Positions 43,338 to 52,388 of a DNA stretch of 64,000 nt are shown here, piece after piece. The position numbers were made by a program, and so were the translations under genes. Within the stretch, counting starts at the first letter, position 1. Every line of letters begins with the position of its first letter. The notes below the pieces were generated by a model. It did no database searches, had not been told where the DNA came from, and saw nothing but the letters and a program-made list of their open reading frames with translations. Source of the DNA: Bradyrhizobium liaoningense (lineage in GTDB: Bacteria; Pseudomonadota; Alphaproteobacteria; Rhizobiales; Xanthobacteraceae); the NCBI RefSeq assembly GCF_018130785.1, contig NZ_JAFCJT010000013.1:1-64000 (forward strand). Direction: 5' to 3'.

Positions 43338-44882
43338 TCATTTCTTCTTGCCCGGAAAACCGCCGAGGCCCGGCAGCATCGGCTTGCCGCTCAGCCCGGT
43401 CAGTCCGGGAACGTTCGGCAGACCGGTGCGCAGACCAGCCGGCAAATCCTTCGGCAGATTCGGAAGGCCACCGCCGCCGCTCTGCATCTTCTCCTGCAAC
43501 GCCTTCATCTCTTCCGGCGAGGGCGGCTTCATGCCGCCGCCAAAGCCCATCGCCTGCGCGATGCCGGCGAGCGGGCCGCGCTTGCCCGAGCCCATGGCTT
43601 TCATCACGTCGGCCATGTTCCGGTGCATCTTGAGCAGCTTGTTGACCTGCTCGACGCTTTGGCCGGAGCCTGCGGCGATGCGCTTCTTGCGGCTGGCCTT
43701 GAGCAGGTCGGGATGACGGCGCTCGTCACGCGTCATGGAATCGATCACCGCGACCTGGCGCTTCAGGATCTTGTCGTCGATCCCGGCGGCCGCGATCTGG
43801 TTCTTCATCTTGGCGATGCCGGGCATCATGCCCATCAGGCCGCTGATGCCGCCCATATTCGCCATCTGCAACAGCTGCTCGCGCATGTCGTTGAGGTCGA
43901 ACTGCCCCTTGCGCATCCGCTCGGCGGTACGCGCGGCCTTCTCGGCGTCGATGTTGGCGGCGGCGCGTTCGACCAGCGAGACCACGTCGCCCATGCCGAG
44001 GATGCGGCCGGCGATACGATCAGGATGGAAATCTTCCAGCGCGTCGGTCTTTTCACCGGTGCCGATCAGCTTGATCGGCTTGCCGGTGACGGCGCGCATC
44101 GACAGCGCCGCGCCGCCGCGGCCGTCGCCGTCCACACGGGTCAGCACGATGCCGGTGAGGCCGACGCGCTGATCGAAGGCGCGGGCAAGGTTCACGGCGT
44201 CCTGGCCGGTGAGGCTATCCGCAACCAGCAGCACTTCATGCGGGTTCGCAGCCGCTTTGATCGCGGCCGCTTCTGCCATCATGTCTTCGTCGAGCGTGGT
44301 ACGGCCGGCGGTGTCGAGCAGCACGATGTCGTAGCCGCCGAGCTTGCCGGCCTCCAGCGCGCGCTTCGCGATCTGCGGCGGCTGCTGTCCCGCCACGATC
44401 GGCAAGGTCGGAATGTCGAGGTCGCGGCCGAGTACGGCCAGCTGCTCCATCGCCGCCGGACGATAGACGTCGAGCGAAGCCATCAGCACCTTGCGCTTGT
44501 CGCGCTGGACCATGCGGCGGGCGAGCTTTGCGGTGGTGGTCGTCTTACCCGAGCCCTGCAGACCGACCATCATGATCGGCACCGGCGGCACGGAATTGAC
44601 GTCGATGGTCTGGCTTTCGGCGCCGAGCGTGTTGATCAGCTCGTCATGGACGATCTTGACCACCATCTGGCCGGGCGTGACCGACTTGACGACGGTGGCG
44701 CCGATCGCCTGCTCGCGGACGCGTTCGGTGAAGCTGCGCACCACCTCTAACGCGACGTCGGCCTCCAGCAGCGCGCGGCGCACTTCGCGCATCGCGGCGT
44801 CGACGTCCTTTTCGGTCAGCGCACCGCGCCCCGTCAGACGATCGAGAATGCCACCAAGCCGTTCCGACAGATTGTCGAACAA
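43338..44882 (-). CDS. ffh: Signal recognition particle GTPase Ffh
   Basis: A 514-residue SRP54 protein that binds signal peptides and SRP RNA and targets nascent membrane proteins to FtsY. The N domain, the G domain with P-loop GLQGSGKTTTTAKLA and DTAGRTTLDEDMM, TRVDGDGRGGAALS, and the Met-rich M domain (MGMMPGIAKMKNQI, IAAGSGQSVEQVNKLLKMHRNM) are all present. First gene of the operon. Its partner ftsY is about 8 kb away. Confidence 0.97.
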   Translation of the reverse strand: MFDNLSERLGGILDRLTGRGALTEKDVDAAMREVRRALLEADVALEVVRSFTERVREQAIGATVVKSVTPGQMVVKIVHDELINTLGAESQTIDVNSVPPVPIMMVGLQGSGKTTTTAKLARRMVQRDKRKVLMASLDVYRPAAMEQLAVLGRDLDIPTLPIVAGQQPPQIAKRALEAGKLGGYDIVLLDTAGRTTLDEDMMAEAAAIKAAANPHEVLLVADSLTGQDAVNLARAFDQRVGLTGIVLTRVDGDGRGGAALSMRAVTGKPIKLIGTGEKTDALEDFHPDRIAGRILGMGDVVSLVERAAANIDAEKAARTAERMRKGQFDLNDMREQLLQMANMGGISGLMGMMPGIAKMKNQIAAAGIDDKILKRQVAVIDSMTRDERRHPDLLKASRKKRIAAGSGQSVEQVNKLLKMHRNMADVMKAMGSGKRGPLAGIAQAMGFGGGMKPPSPEEMKALQEKMQSGGGGLPNLPKDLPAGLRTGLPNVPGLTGLSGKPMLPGLGGFPGKKK

Positions 44883-45204
44883 TGCCGTTGTCCTTGTCCT
44901 GCTCGCCAGAAAGGCGATCTTCCAAACACCTTTACGCCCGAGGGCGCACAGCGCTGTCGGGCGTTGACCTCTGGCCTCCAGGGCCAGTCGGCGGGTCGAA
45001 AAGAAAGCCTTTCCGAGAAAGTGGCGGGGTTAAACGCCGCTCACGCCCAAAAGTCAAGGAAAGTTAGGGTGCCGGAGCGCCTTTGCCAGGGCAAGGCCCT
45101 GAAAACAGGAGGTTTTCGGCGGCGGGTTCCTTTTTTGGGCCGCCCCGCCCATATAGCCGGTGATGATTTCCCTCCGCCACCACGCCTGAAGCCCGCCCGT
45201 GCCG
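44883..45204. other. Divergent intergenic region ffh / MBL hydrolase
   Basis: These 322 bases contain no gene or repeat that I can recognise. They should hold the promoter of the translation operon on the minus strand and of the hydrolase on the plus strand. Confidence 0.4.
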
Positions 45205-46263
45205 ATGACTCGCCGTCGCCTGCTTGGATTGCTTGCCGGTGGCGCCGCGCTGGTCGGTGTCCCGTCCCTTTGGATCTCCCGCATGAAAAACTACGACGGC
45301 CCCGTCTCCGACCATTTCGACGGCCTGCACTTCTTCGATCCCGACGGGGCGCCGCCAAGAGCGCTCGGGGAGGTGTTCCGCTGGCAGTTCGGGGGCGGCC
45401 GGAAGCGCGAGACCTGGCCCGAGTGGGTGCCGAACTCTCACGCCGACACGCCGCCGGCGCGCGTCGAGGGCGACAAGGTGCGGCTCTCCTTCGTCGGTCA
45501 TGCGAGCTGGCTGATCCAGGGCGGCGGCCTCAACATCCTCGTCGATCCCGTCTGGTCGATGCGGGTCTCGCCGGTGGGGTGGGCCGGGCCGAAGCGGCAC
45601 AACGATCCCGGCATTGCCTTTGAAAAGTTGCCGAAGGTCGATGTCGTGCTGGTCTCGCACGGACATTACGACCATCTCGACATCGCGACGCTGTCGCGGC
45701 TCACCAGGAATTTTGTCCCGCGCGTCGTCACCCCGCTCGGCAATGACGCGACGATGCGCAGTTCCGATTCCACCATCAAGGCGGAAGCGTTCGACTGGCA
45801 CGATCGCGTCGAGCTTGGCGGTGGCATCGCCGTGACGCTGGTGCCGACCCGGCACTGGACCGCGCGTGGCATGTTCGATCGCAACAAGGCATTGTGGGCG
45901 AGTTTCGTGCTGGAGACGCCGGCTGGGAAAATCTACGTCGTCTGCGATTCCGGCTATGGCGATGGCACGCACTTTCGTCGCGTCGCGGAGAAGCACGGGC
46001 CGCTGCGCCTGGCGATCCTTCCCATCGGCGCCTACGAGCCGCGCTGGTTCATGCGCGACCAGCACATGAACCCGGAAGATGCCGTGAAGGCGCTGGCGGA
46101 TTGCGGCGCGCAAGCCGCGCTCGGGCATCATCACGGCACGTTCCAGCTGACGGACGAAGCGATCGACGCACCGGCCAAGGCGCTGGTCGAAGCGCTCGAT
46201 GCCGCGAAGATTCCGCAAGAGCGATTTGTGGCGATGAAGCCGGGGCAGGTGGTGGAGATTTAG
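45205..46263 (+). CDS. MBL-fold metallo-hydrolase (NAPE-PLD/UlaG-like)
   Basis: A 352-residue protein. An N-terminal twin-arginine-like or membrane segment (TRRRLLGLLAGGAALVGVPSL) precedes a metallo-beta-lactamase domain with SFVGHASWLIQ, zinc motif SHGHYDHLD, PTRHWTARG and DSGYGDG. This pattern is that of the NAPE-PLD-like lipid phosphodiesterase and L-ascorbate-6-P lactonase branch. Substrate unknown. ATG 45205 was preferred to the GTG two codons earlier. It is divergent from ffh. Confidence 0.84.
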   Translation: MTRRRLLGLLAGGAALVGVPSLWISRMKNYDGPVSDHFDGLHFFDPDGAPPRALGEVFRWQFGGGRKRETWPEWVPNSHADTPPARVEGDKVRLSFVGHASWLIQGGGLNILVDPVWSMRVSPVGWAGPKRHNDPGIAFEKLPKVDVVLVSHGHYDHLDIATLSRLTRNFVPRVVTPLGNDATMRSSDSTIKAEAFDWHDRVELGGGIAVTLVPTRHWTARGMFDRNKALWASFVLETPAGKIYVVCDSGYGDGTHFRRVAEKHGPLRLAILPIGAYEPRWFMRDQHMNPEDAVKALADCGAQAALGHHHGTFQLTDEAIDAPAKALVEALDAAKIPQERFVAMKPGQVVEI

Positions 46264-46343
46264 CTCTCTCAGCATACACCGCTCGTGCCTGGACGCAGCG
46301 CAGCGTCTCTTCGACGGTGCGCTGCAGAGCCGGGACAAGGGAC

Positions 46344-47051
46344 TTACCTGCCCTCAGGGCGAATGATCGCCCAGCTCACATTCACGGTCACCGACAGCGT
46401 TTCCTCGCCCGGCGCGACTGCCGCGGGCGCCGCCATCGGCGCGGTCGCCATTCTTGCCTTGAACAGCGGTACCGGAGCGCCGCCTTCGGATACGCTGAGC
46501 GGCGAGCCGAGCGTGACGCCGGTGGCCTTGGCGTAAATCTCGGCCTTGCGGCGGGCGTCCACGACCGCCTGTTCACGGGCATCGTCGAGCAGTTTTGAGG
46601 CTTGCGTCACCTCGAAGGAGATGTTGCCGATGTCGTTGGCGCCGGCGCCGACCAGCGTATCGATGATGCCGGCGACCTTGGTCACGTCGCGGATCTTCAC
46701 GGTGACGCGGTTAGAGGCGCGGAAGCCGACCACGGGCGAAGTGCCGGTGGATTTGTTCTGGCCGTATTGCGGCTGCAAGGACAGCCGCGAGGTCTGATAG
46801 TCCTTCTCGGCGATGCCGGCGCCCTTCAGCGCCAGCAGCACCTTGCCCATCGCGGCGTTGTTGGCGTCGGAGGCTTCCTTGGCCGATTTGGCATCGTTGG
46901 CAACGCCGGCATCGATCTGCGCGAGATCGGGTGCTGCGGAAATCATGGCTTCGCCGCTCACCGTAATGGCGGACGGAAAATCGTCGGCGAGTGCGGGCGC
47001 TGCCAGCAGCGTGGCGGCGAATGCGGCGGCGAGTAAGGCAGGCTTCTTCAT
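46344..47051 (-). CDS. Periplasmic SIMPL-domain protein (DUF541)
   Basis: A 235-residue exported protein with a signal peptide (KKPALLAAAFAATLLAAPALA) and a SIMPL (DUF541) domain: ITVSGEAMISAAPDLAQIDAGV, YQTSRLSLQPQY, GFRASNRVTVKIRDV, DARRKAEIYAKATGVTLG. Related proteins include the BP26 antigen of Brucella. The family forms oligomeric channels or barrels in the periplasm. The ATG at 47051 comes 5 bases after the stop of the preceding gene, so the two are probably coupled. Confidence 0.88.
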   Translation of the reverse strand: MKKPALLAAAFAATLLAAPALADDFPSAITVSGEAMISAAPDLAQIDAGVANDAKSAKEASDANNAAMGKVLLALKGAGIAEKDYQTSRLSLQPQYGQNKSTGTSPVVGFRASNRVTVKIRDVTKVAGIIDTLVGAGANDIGNISFEVTQASKLLDDAREQAVVDARRKAEIYAKATGVTLGSPLSVSEGGAPVPLFKARMATAPMAAPAAVAPGEETLSVTVNVSWAIIRPEGR

Positions 47052-47056
47052 CTCTC

Positions 47057-47794
47057 TCACTTCAATGGCACGAACACGTTGATCACGAGCTTGTCCTCAG
47101 CCGTCTTCAGGGGATCGGTGAGGTATTCCTCGACGAAAGTGTCCTTGGCTTCCAGCTTCTTGTCGTCGAGGTGATTGGTGATCGCCTCATAAGTGTTGTC
47201 CATGTTGTCGTAGGAGCCGCGATGGACGAATTTCAGCGCCTTGCCTTCCGGTGATTTGCCGATGCTCATGTCCTTGGGCAGGTTCTTCGGGTCCTGCTCG
47301 ATCGGGATCTCGGCCAGGAAGGTGAAGCCGGTGTCGTCGGTCGAGGTGTAGACGATCATCGAATTGCCGGCGGGCTTGATGCCCTGCTTGTCCAGCAGCG
47401 TGTTCAGCGCCTTGAAGGCGTCGATCAGCGTGTCGAAGGCCGAATCCCAATTGGCAGTGCCCTTGACCATCACGACCTTCTTCGGCTCGATCGTGGTCTC
47501 CAGGCCAAAGGGATCGGCGGTCTGCACCGGGGCGGGCGTCGTGGCCGCAGCGGGCGGTGGGGCCGTCGGACCGGGTGACGGCGAAGCGCTGGCCGCAGGC
47601 GCCGGAGAGGGCGTTGCCGCGGGCGCAGGCGCGGCACTTGCGGCCGGAGAGGGCGAGGCCGACGGAGCCGGCGCAGGGCTGGCCGACGCGGCGGGCGCCG
47701 GGCTCGGGGTCTGCGCCAGAGCACCGGGCACGCCAAACGACAAGGTCGCCGCCGGGATCAGCGCAAGCAGTGCGAGACGACAAAAACGGTTCAT
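47057..47794 (-). CDS. Exported proline-rich protein with GyrI-like domain
   Basis: A 245-residue protein. A signal peptide (about 1-27, ending GALAQ) is followed by a Pro/Ala/Ser-rich spacer (about 30-90) and a GyrI-like small-molecule-binding domain (GNSMIVYTSTDDTGFTFLAEIPI, GKALKFVHRGSYDNMDNTYEAI, EEYLTDP). Most GyrI-like domains are cytoplasmic; here the signal puts it in the periplasm. It is translated just before the SIMPL gene, with the stop 5 bases before the next ATG. A shared envelope role is likely but unproved. Confidence 0.85.
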   Translation of the reverse strand: MNRFCRLALLALIPAATLSFGVPGALAQTPSPAPAASASPAPAPSASPSPAASAAPAPAATPSPAPAASASPSPGPTAPPPAAATTPAPVQTADPFGLETTIEPKKVVMVKGTANWDSAFDTLIDAFKALNTLLDKQGIKPAGNSMIVYTSTDDTGFTFLAEIPIEQDPKNLPKDMSIGKSPEGKALKFVHRGSYDNMDNTYEAITNHLDDKKLEAKDTFVEEYLTDPLKTAEDKLVINVFVPLK

Positions 47795-47910
47795 TCTATT
47801 CTCCCCAAGAGCTTATCCGCCAAGGCCTTACGTCCCCAAGGCCTTAAGCCGGCCGCGCGTCCCGGATTGCGCGAACTGCGCCGTTCTAACACGCGAGTGC
47901 CGAATTCGTC

Positions 47911-47930
47911 CCATGACAGATGCGTCATGG
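47911..47930. promoter_or_regulatory. 20-bp inverted repeat upstream of dapF
   Basis: CCATGAC (47911-47917) and GTCATGG (47924-47930) are perfect inverted arms with a 6-base spacer. It lies between the divergent GyrI-like gene and dapF. Possible operator. Confidence 0.35.
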
Positions 47931-48000
47931 CTGTGGCGGTAAATCACTGGCCAAGCCACCAAGGATCGCCATATAAGGCAGGCGAAATTCGGGAATTTTC

Positions 48001-48876
48001 ATGAGCGCGCTGGCCAACCACGCATTTGCCAAGATGAACGGCATCGGCAACGAGATCGTCGTTGTCGACATGCGTGATTCCGCCGCGCCGGTGACGCCGG
48101 ACGATGCCCGCGCGGTCGCGTCGGCGCGGGGCGGCGTGCCCTACGACCAGCTCATGGTGCTCCAGAAGCCGCGGTTCGACGGTACCGAGGCCTTCATCAG
48201 CATCTACAACAATGATGGCTCCGAGGCGGGTGCCTGCGGCAACGGCATGCGCTGCGTGGTGCGGCGCATCTTCGAGAAGACCGGGCAGACCACGGCCACG
48301 TTCGAGACGGCTGCGGGCCTGCTCAATTGCTGGCAGGGTCCGGCGCCCGATCTCTACACCGTCGATATGGGCGCGCCGAAGTTCGGCTGGCAGGACATTC
48401 CGCTGGCGGAAGAGTTTCGCGACACACGCTACATCGAATTGCAGATCGGGCCGATCGACAATCCGATCCTGCATTCGCCTTCCGTGGTGAGCATGGGCAA
48501 TCCGCATGCGATCTTCTGGGTCGAGGACGTCAACGCCTACGATCTCGAGCGCTTCGGTCCGCTGCTGGAAAATCATCCGATATTCCCCGAACGTGCCAAC
48601 ATCACGCTCGCCCATATCGTCGATCCCCAGCACATCACGATCCGCACCTGGGAGCGCGGCGCGGGCCTGACCAGAGCATGCGGTTCGGCGGCCTGTGCGA
48701 CCGCGGTTGCTGCCGCGCGGCTGAAGCGCACCGAGCGCAATGTCGAGATCACGCTGCCCGGCGGCAAGCTCGGGATCGAATGGCGTGAACGCGACGACCA
48801 TGTGCTGATGACGGGCCCCGCGACCTTCGAATACGAAGGCAATTTCGATCCGGCGCTGTTCGCGCCGGTCGGCTGA
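48001..48876 (+). CDS. dapF: Diaminopimelate epimerase
   Basis: A 291-residue racemase that converts LL- to meso-diaminopimelate for lysine and peptidoglycan. The two catalytic Cys are in AGACGNGMRC and RACGSAACAT, and the start FAKMNGIGNEIVVVDMR is standard. The stop overlaps the mtaB start by one base. It belongs to the same pathway as asd, which is about 19 kb away. Confidence 0.96.
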   Translation: MSALANHAFAKMNGIGNEIVVVDMRDSAAPVTPDDARAVASARGGVPYDQLMVLQKPRFDGTEAFISIYNNDGSEAGACGNGMRCVVRRIFEKTGQTTATFETAAGLLNCWQGPAPDLYTVDMGAPKFGWQDIPLAEEFRDTRYIELQIGPIDNPILHSPSVVSMGNPHAIFWVEDVNAYDLERFGPLLENHPIFPERANITLAHIVDPQHITIRTWERGAGLTRACGSAACATAVAAARLKRTERNVEITLPGGKLGIEWRERDDHVLMTGPATFEYEGNFDPALFAPVG

Positions 48877-50129
48877 TGGCCATCGACATCGTCACCTTCG
48901 GCTGCCGCCTCAATGCCTTCGAGGCCGAATTGATCCGGCGCGAGGCCGAGGGCGTGGGCCTCTCCGACACGATCGTCATCAACAGTTGCGCCGTCACCAA
49001 CGAAGCGGTGGCGCAGGCGCGCCAGTCGATCCGTAAATTGAAGCGCGAACGGCCGGGTGCGCGCATCGTCGTCACCGGCTGTGCGGCGCAGACGCAGAGC
49101 CGGATGTTCGCAGACATGGCCGAGGTCGATCGCGTCCTCGGCAATGACGACAAGATGCGCAGTGAAGCCTGGCGCGATGCGCGTGCCGCATTCGATCTCG
49201 GTGCGAGCGAAAAAATCGCCGTCAGCGATATCATGGCGGTGAAGGAGATGGCGCCGCATCTGATCGATGGCTTTGCGAGCGGCCTGCCGCGCGTGTTCGT
49301 GCAGGTGCAGAACGGCTGCGACCATCGCTGCACGTTCTGCATCATCCCCTACGGCCGCGGCAATTCACGCTCGGTGCCGATGGGCGCGGTGGTCGATCAG
49401 GTGCGGGTGCTTGTTGCGCGCGGCCATGCCGAGATCGTTCTGACCGGTGTGGACCTCACCAGCTATGGCGCCGACCTGCCGGGTACGCCAAAACTCGGCA
49501 TGCTGACGAAGCAGATCTTGCGGCATGTGCCGGAGCTGAAGCGCCTGCGCATCTCCTCGATCGATTCGATCGAGGCCGACAACGACCTGCTTGATGCCAT
49601 CGCCGACGATGCGCGCCTGATGCCGCATCTGCACCTGTCGCTGCAATCCGGCGACGACATGATCTTGAAGCGCATGAAACGGCGGCATTCGCGCAACGAC
49701 GCGATCGCGTTCTGCGACCACGTGCGGCGCTTGCGCCCGGACATCGCCTTCGGCGCCGACATCATCGCGGGCTTTCCGACCGAGACCGAGGAGATGTTTT
49801 CCCGCTCGCTGGATCTCGTGGAGGAGTGCGGTCTGACGTTCCTGCACGTCTTTCCGTATTCCCCACGACCCGGCACGCCGGCCGCGCGGATGCCTCAGGT
49901 CGCAGGCGGCGCGATCAAGGAGCGGGCGAAGCGGCTGCGTGCGGCGGGCGAAGCGGCATTACGGCGGCGGCTGCAAGAGGAAGTGGGTACGACGCGCGAT
50001 GTGCTGATCGAGAGCGACAGCCAGGGCCGTACGGAGCATTATCTGCCGGTGGCGATCGCGGGCGAACGTGTTGGCCGTGTGGTGCCGCTGGTGATTGCCG
50101 GCAGCGATGGCGAGCGGCTGACAGTATAG
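48876..50129 (+). CDS. mtaB: tRNA t6A37 methylthiotransferase
   Basis: A 417-residue radical-SAM enzyme that adds a methylthio group to t6A37 of tRNA(Lys) and similar tRNAs. The N-terminal UPF0004 domain has cluster Cys residues in TFGCRLNAFEAE, INSCAVTNEAV and VTGCAAQT. The radical-SAM cluster is CDHRCTFCIIPYGRG. A C-terminal TRAM domain follows (SDSQGRTEHYLPV). Sequence GCRLN with a short N-terminus fits MtaB rather than MiaB. It is coupled to dapF by a TGATG-type overlap. Confidence 0.93.
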   Translation: MAIDIVTFGCRLNAFEAELIRREAEGVGLSDTIVINSCAVTNEAVAQARQSIRKLKRERPGARIVVTGCAAQTQSRMFADMAEVDRVLGNDDKMRSEAWRDARAAFDLGASEKIAVSDIMAVKEMAPHLIDGFASGLPRVFVQVQNGCDHRCTFCIIPYGRGNSRSVPMGAVVDQVRVLVARGHAEIVLTGVDLTSYGADLPGTPKLGMLTKQILRHVPELKRLRISSIDSIEADNDLLDAIADDARLMPHLHLSLQSGDDMILKRMKRRHSRNDAIAFCDHVRRLRPDIAFGADIIAGFPTETEEMFSRSLDLVEECGLTFLHVFPYSPRPGTPAARMPQVAGGAIKERAKRLRAAGEAALRRRLQEEVGTTRDVLIESDSQGRTEHYLPVAIAGERVGRVVPLVIAGSDGERLTV

Positions 50130-50134
50130 GCAGT

Positions 50135-50236
50135 GTCGTCGCCCGGCTTGACCGGGCGACCCAGTACGCCGCGGCTCCTCGGTTCTATCGCTGCCGTCTC
50201 TGGAATACTGGATTGCCCGCTTTCGCGGGCAATGAC
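50135..50236. repeat. Palindromic intergenic repeat, family C (copy 2)
   Basis: Same core as copy 1 (CCAGTACGCCGCGGC ... CTGGAATACTGGA) with flanks GTCGTCGCCCGGC and GCGGGCAATGAC. Located between convergent mtaB and the DUF2336 gene. Confidence 0.85.
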
Positions 50237-50262
50237 AGCGGAGTGTGTGATGAGCAGCAAAC

Positions 50263-51372
50263 CTACAACGCCCTGACCTGCCAGAACCGCAGCGTCCGCC
50301 GCGCATTCTCCGGCGTCATCCTCGCATAATGCCCCTGCGCCCTCGCGATGTCCGCGGGTTTCATCGCGCCGGTGGCAAAGCGACTCTCGAGTACGGCGGC
50401 GGTCGTTTCCCAGCTGAGCTGGGCCGCCTTGCACGGCACCAGCAGGCCGTCTTCGCGCAGGCTTTGCATCAGCGGGCGAATCACTTCGACGGTCGATCCG
50501 GACAACGCCGCCAATGCCGCTACGGCTTCCTCGTAGCGCCGCTGCGCGGCGAAGCCGAACAATGTGGCCTCGCTGAGCTGGCCGGTCGCCTTGAGATTCG
50601 CAATCGCCCGCTTGGCGCCTTCGAAATCCCGGACGCCCGACATCTCGCGCTCGACACCGACGGTGACGGCGGCGATCGCGCCCTGGATCTCCTCGAACAG
50701 ATGCGGCGGTGCGCGCGACAGCAGCCGGGTCCGCACGGCATCCGTGGCCGAGCGCAGCAACTGGCGGCGCAAGTCGGACGGCAGGTCGACGCGGACGCCG
50801 ACGCTCACGGCGAGCTCGGGATCGGCCTCGGCCTGCCCGACGATGACGGCAAATCCATTGCCCGAAACGCGCGCGCCGGGATTGGCGGCAAGGCGCCGGC
50901 TGACGCTGGGATAGCGGCGCGCCAGCAGCGCGTCGGTCACGATCTCCTTGAGCCACCAGCGGCCGGCGACCGCGAGCAGATGCGTCTCGCCCTTGGATGA
51001 TGCGATCTTCACCAGCTCGCCATCGTCGAGGCGCGCGGATTCCTGGAGCACGGGACCGGCGATGCGGATCTCGTCATTGTTGGCGAGGCGGCGGATCACG
51101 GACGGCGGCGCCTGCGCGATCGGCGCGAGCTGCGCGCTGATCTCGGCCAGCGCCACGCGCGCGCCCATGTCGGCGATGGCGCGCAGCTCGATGGTGCCGA
51201 TCAGGCGCTCGAGCACGTCGTCGAACAGTGCGATCTGCTCGTCGTCAAAGCTTCCGGCGGAGGAGAGGAACAGCTCGGTGACGCGGCGGGCCGTTTCCAG
51301 GCCCTTTTCCGCCGAGCCAAGCCGAATCGCGGATTCGACCTCGTCGATGATCGATAGCTCGGCCGTGGACAT
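50263..51372 (-). CDS. DUF2336-domain protein
   Basis: A 369-residue soluble, highly helical protein of the alphaproteobacterial DUF2336 family. It has HEAT-like repeats such as EISAQLAPIAQAPPSVIRRLANNDEI and PVLQESARLDDGELVKIASSKGE. The C-terminal ~100 residues are less conserved. Function unknown. It lies between mtaB and the RluA-type gene, separated by repeats on both sides. I would not assign more than the domain. Confidence 0.82.
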   Translation of the reverse strand: MSTAELSIIDEVESAIRLGSAEKGLETARRVTELFLSSAGSFDDEQIALFDDVLERLIGTIELRAIADMGARVALAEISAQLAPIAQAPPSVIRRLANNDEIRIAGPVLQESARLDDGELVKIASSKGETHLLAVAGRWWLKEIVTDALLARRYPSVSRRLAANPGARVSGNGFAVIVGQAEADPELAVSVGVRVDLPSDLRRQLLRSATDAVRTRLLSRAPPHLFEEIQGAIAAVTVGVEREMSGVRDFEGAKRAIANLKATGQLSEATLFGFAAQRRYEEAVAALAALSGSTVEVIRPLMQSLREDGLLVPCKAAQLSWETTAAVLESRFATGAMKPADIARAQGHYARMTPENARRTLRFWQVRAL

Positions 51373-51458
51373 GACGCGTTGCTCGTCCTGAGCGGATTGA
51401 CGGAAGCTTGTTCTAAGCAGCCGTTATCATTAGAGGCGAGCACTGAACGTTTCGTAAA

Positions 51459-51620
51459 CCATGGCCCGGTAGCGGGGTGCTGTTCCTCGTCCTGAGGAGC
51501 CCGCAAAGCGGCGTCTCGAAGGCTGGCCGCGGGCGATATCGGGGCCTTTCATGGTTCTCCCGGCGATGCGGAGCATCGTCCGGAGACGGCCGCTACGCGG
51601 CCTCCTCGCCATGAGCGTCC
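51459..51620. repeat. Palindromic intergenic repeat, family D
   Basis: Left part includes CCTCGTCCTGAGGAGCCCGC and GGCGTCTCGAAGG; right part includes CGGAGACGGCCGCTACGCGG and CTCCTCGCCATGAG. It is a longer, imperfect palindrome, common in Bradyrhizobium. Confidence 0.75.
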
Positions 51621-51626
51621 AAAAGA

Positions 51627-52328
51627 CTATTCCCCATTCCACCCGCAGGTGCGGAGTTTTTCGTGCATGTGGGGCGGGGCCGGCGCCACGACGCGGATCG
51701 GCTCCTTGTTCCGGGAGATCGGCACCACGATCTCGCGGGAATGCAGATGCAGAAGCGGCTCGCCGAAGCGCGGGCCGTTGCCGTAAATATTATCGCCGAA
51801 GATCGGCCAGCCGGTCGCGGACGAATGCACCCGCAATTGATGGGTCCGCCCGGTCACGGGTTCCATGGCGAGCCAGGTGAAGCCGTCGCCCCGGCCCATC
51901 ACCTTCCAGTTGGTGATCGCCTTCTGACCCTCCGGGTCGGGCTTCTGCCACCAGCCGCGTTCGGCATTGAGCCGGCCGAGCGGCATGTCGACGGTGCCTT
52001 CGTCCTCGGCAGGGCCGCCCTCGACCACGGTCCAGTAGGTCTTGCCGATCTTGCCGTGCTTGAAGAGGAGGCCGAGCGAGGCGGTCGCCTTGCGATGGCG
52101 GCCGAGCACGAGGCACCCGGAGGTGTCCTTGTCCAGCCGGTGGGCCAGCACCGGCGGCCGCGGCAGGCCGAACCGCAGCGCATCGAAGGAGTCCTCCAGA
52201 TTGGCGCCGCCCTTGGGACCGCGATGCACCGGCAGGCCGGCCGGCTTGTCGATGATCAGCATCAGCCCGTCGCGATGGAGCACGCGCGCCAGGATTTCAT
52301 CGGCCGTCAATTGGGGAACATCGAGCAA
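51627..52328 (-). CDS. RluA-family pseudouridine synthase
   Basis: A 233-residue enzyme that isomerises uridine in rRNA or tRNA. The catalytic Asp is in HRLDKDTSGCLVLG. PAGLPVHRGPKGG and RTHQLRVHSSATGWPIFGDNIYG are further family motifs. There is no S4 domain at the N-terminus, so it is a short RluA/RluC-like form. The RNA target is not predictable. It is divergent from ftsY. Confidence 0.87.
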   Translation of the reverse strand: MLDVPQLTADEILARVLHRDGLMLIIDKPAGLPVHRGPKGGANLEDSFDALRFGLPRPPVLAHRLDKDTSGCLVLGRHRKATASLGLLFKHGKIGKTYWTVVEGGPAEDEGTVDMPLGRLNAERGWWQKPDPEGQKAITNWKVMGRGDGFTWLAMEPVTGRTHQLRVHSSATGWPIFGDNIYGNGPRFGEPLLHLHSREIVVPISRNKEPIRVVAPAPPHMHEKLRTCGWNGE

Positions 52329-52388
52329 TCGCAGGACTTTCGGTCAAGACTTTCGTTTGGGAGCCGGAACGGCTAACACACCCCCGCC

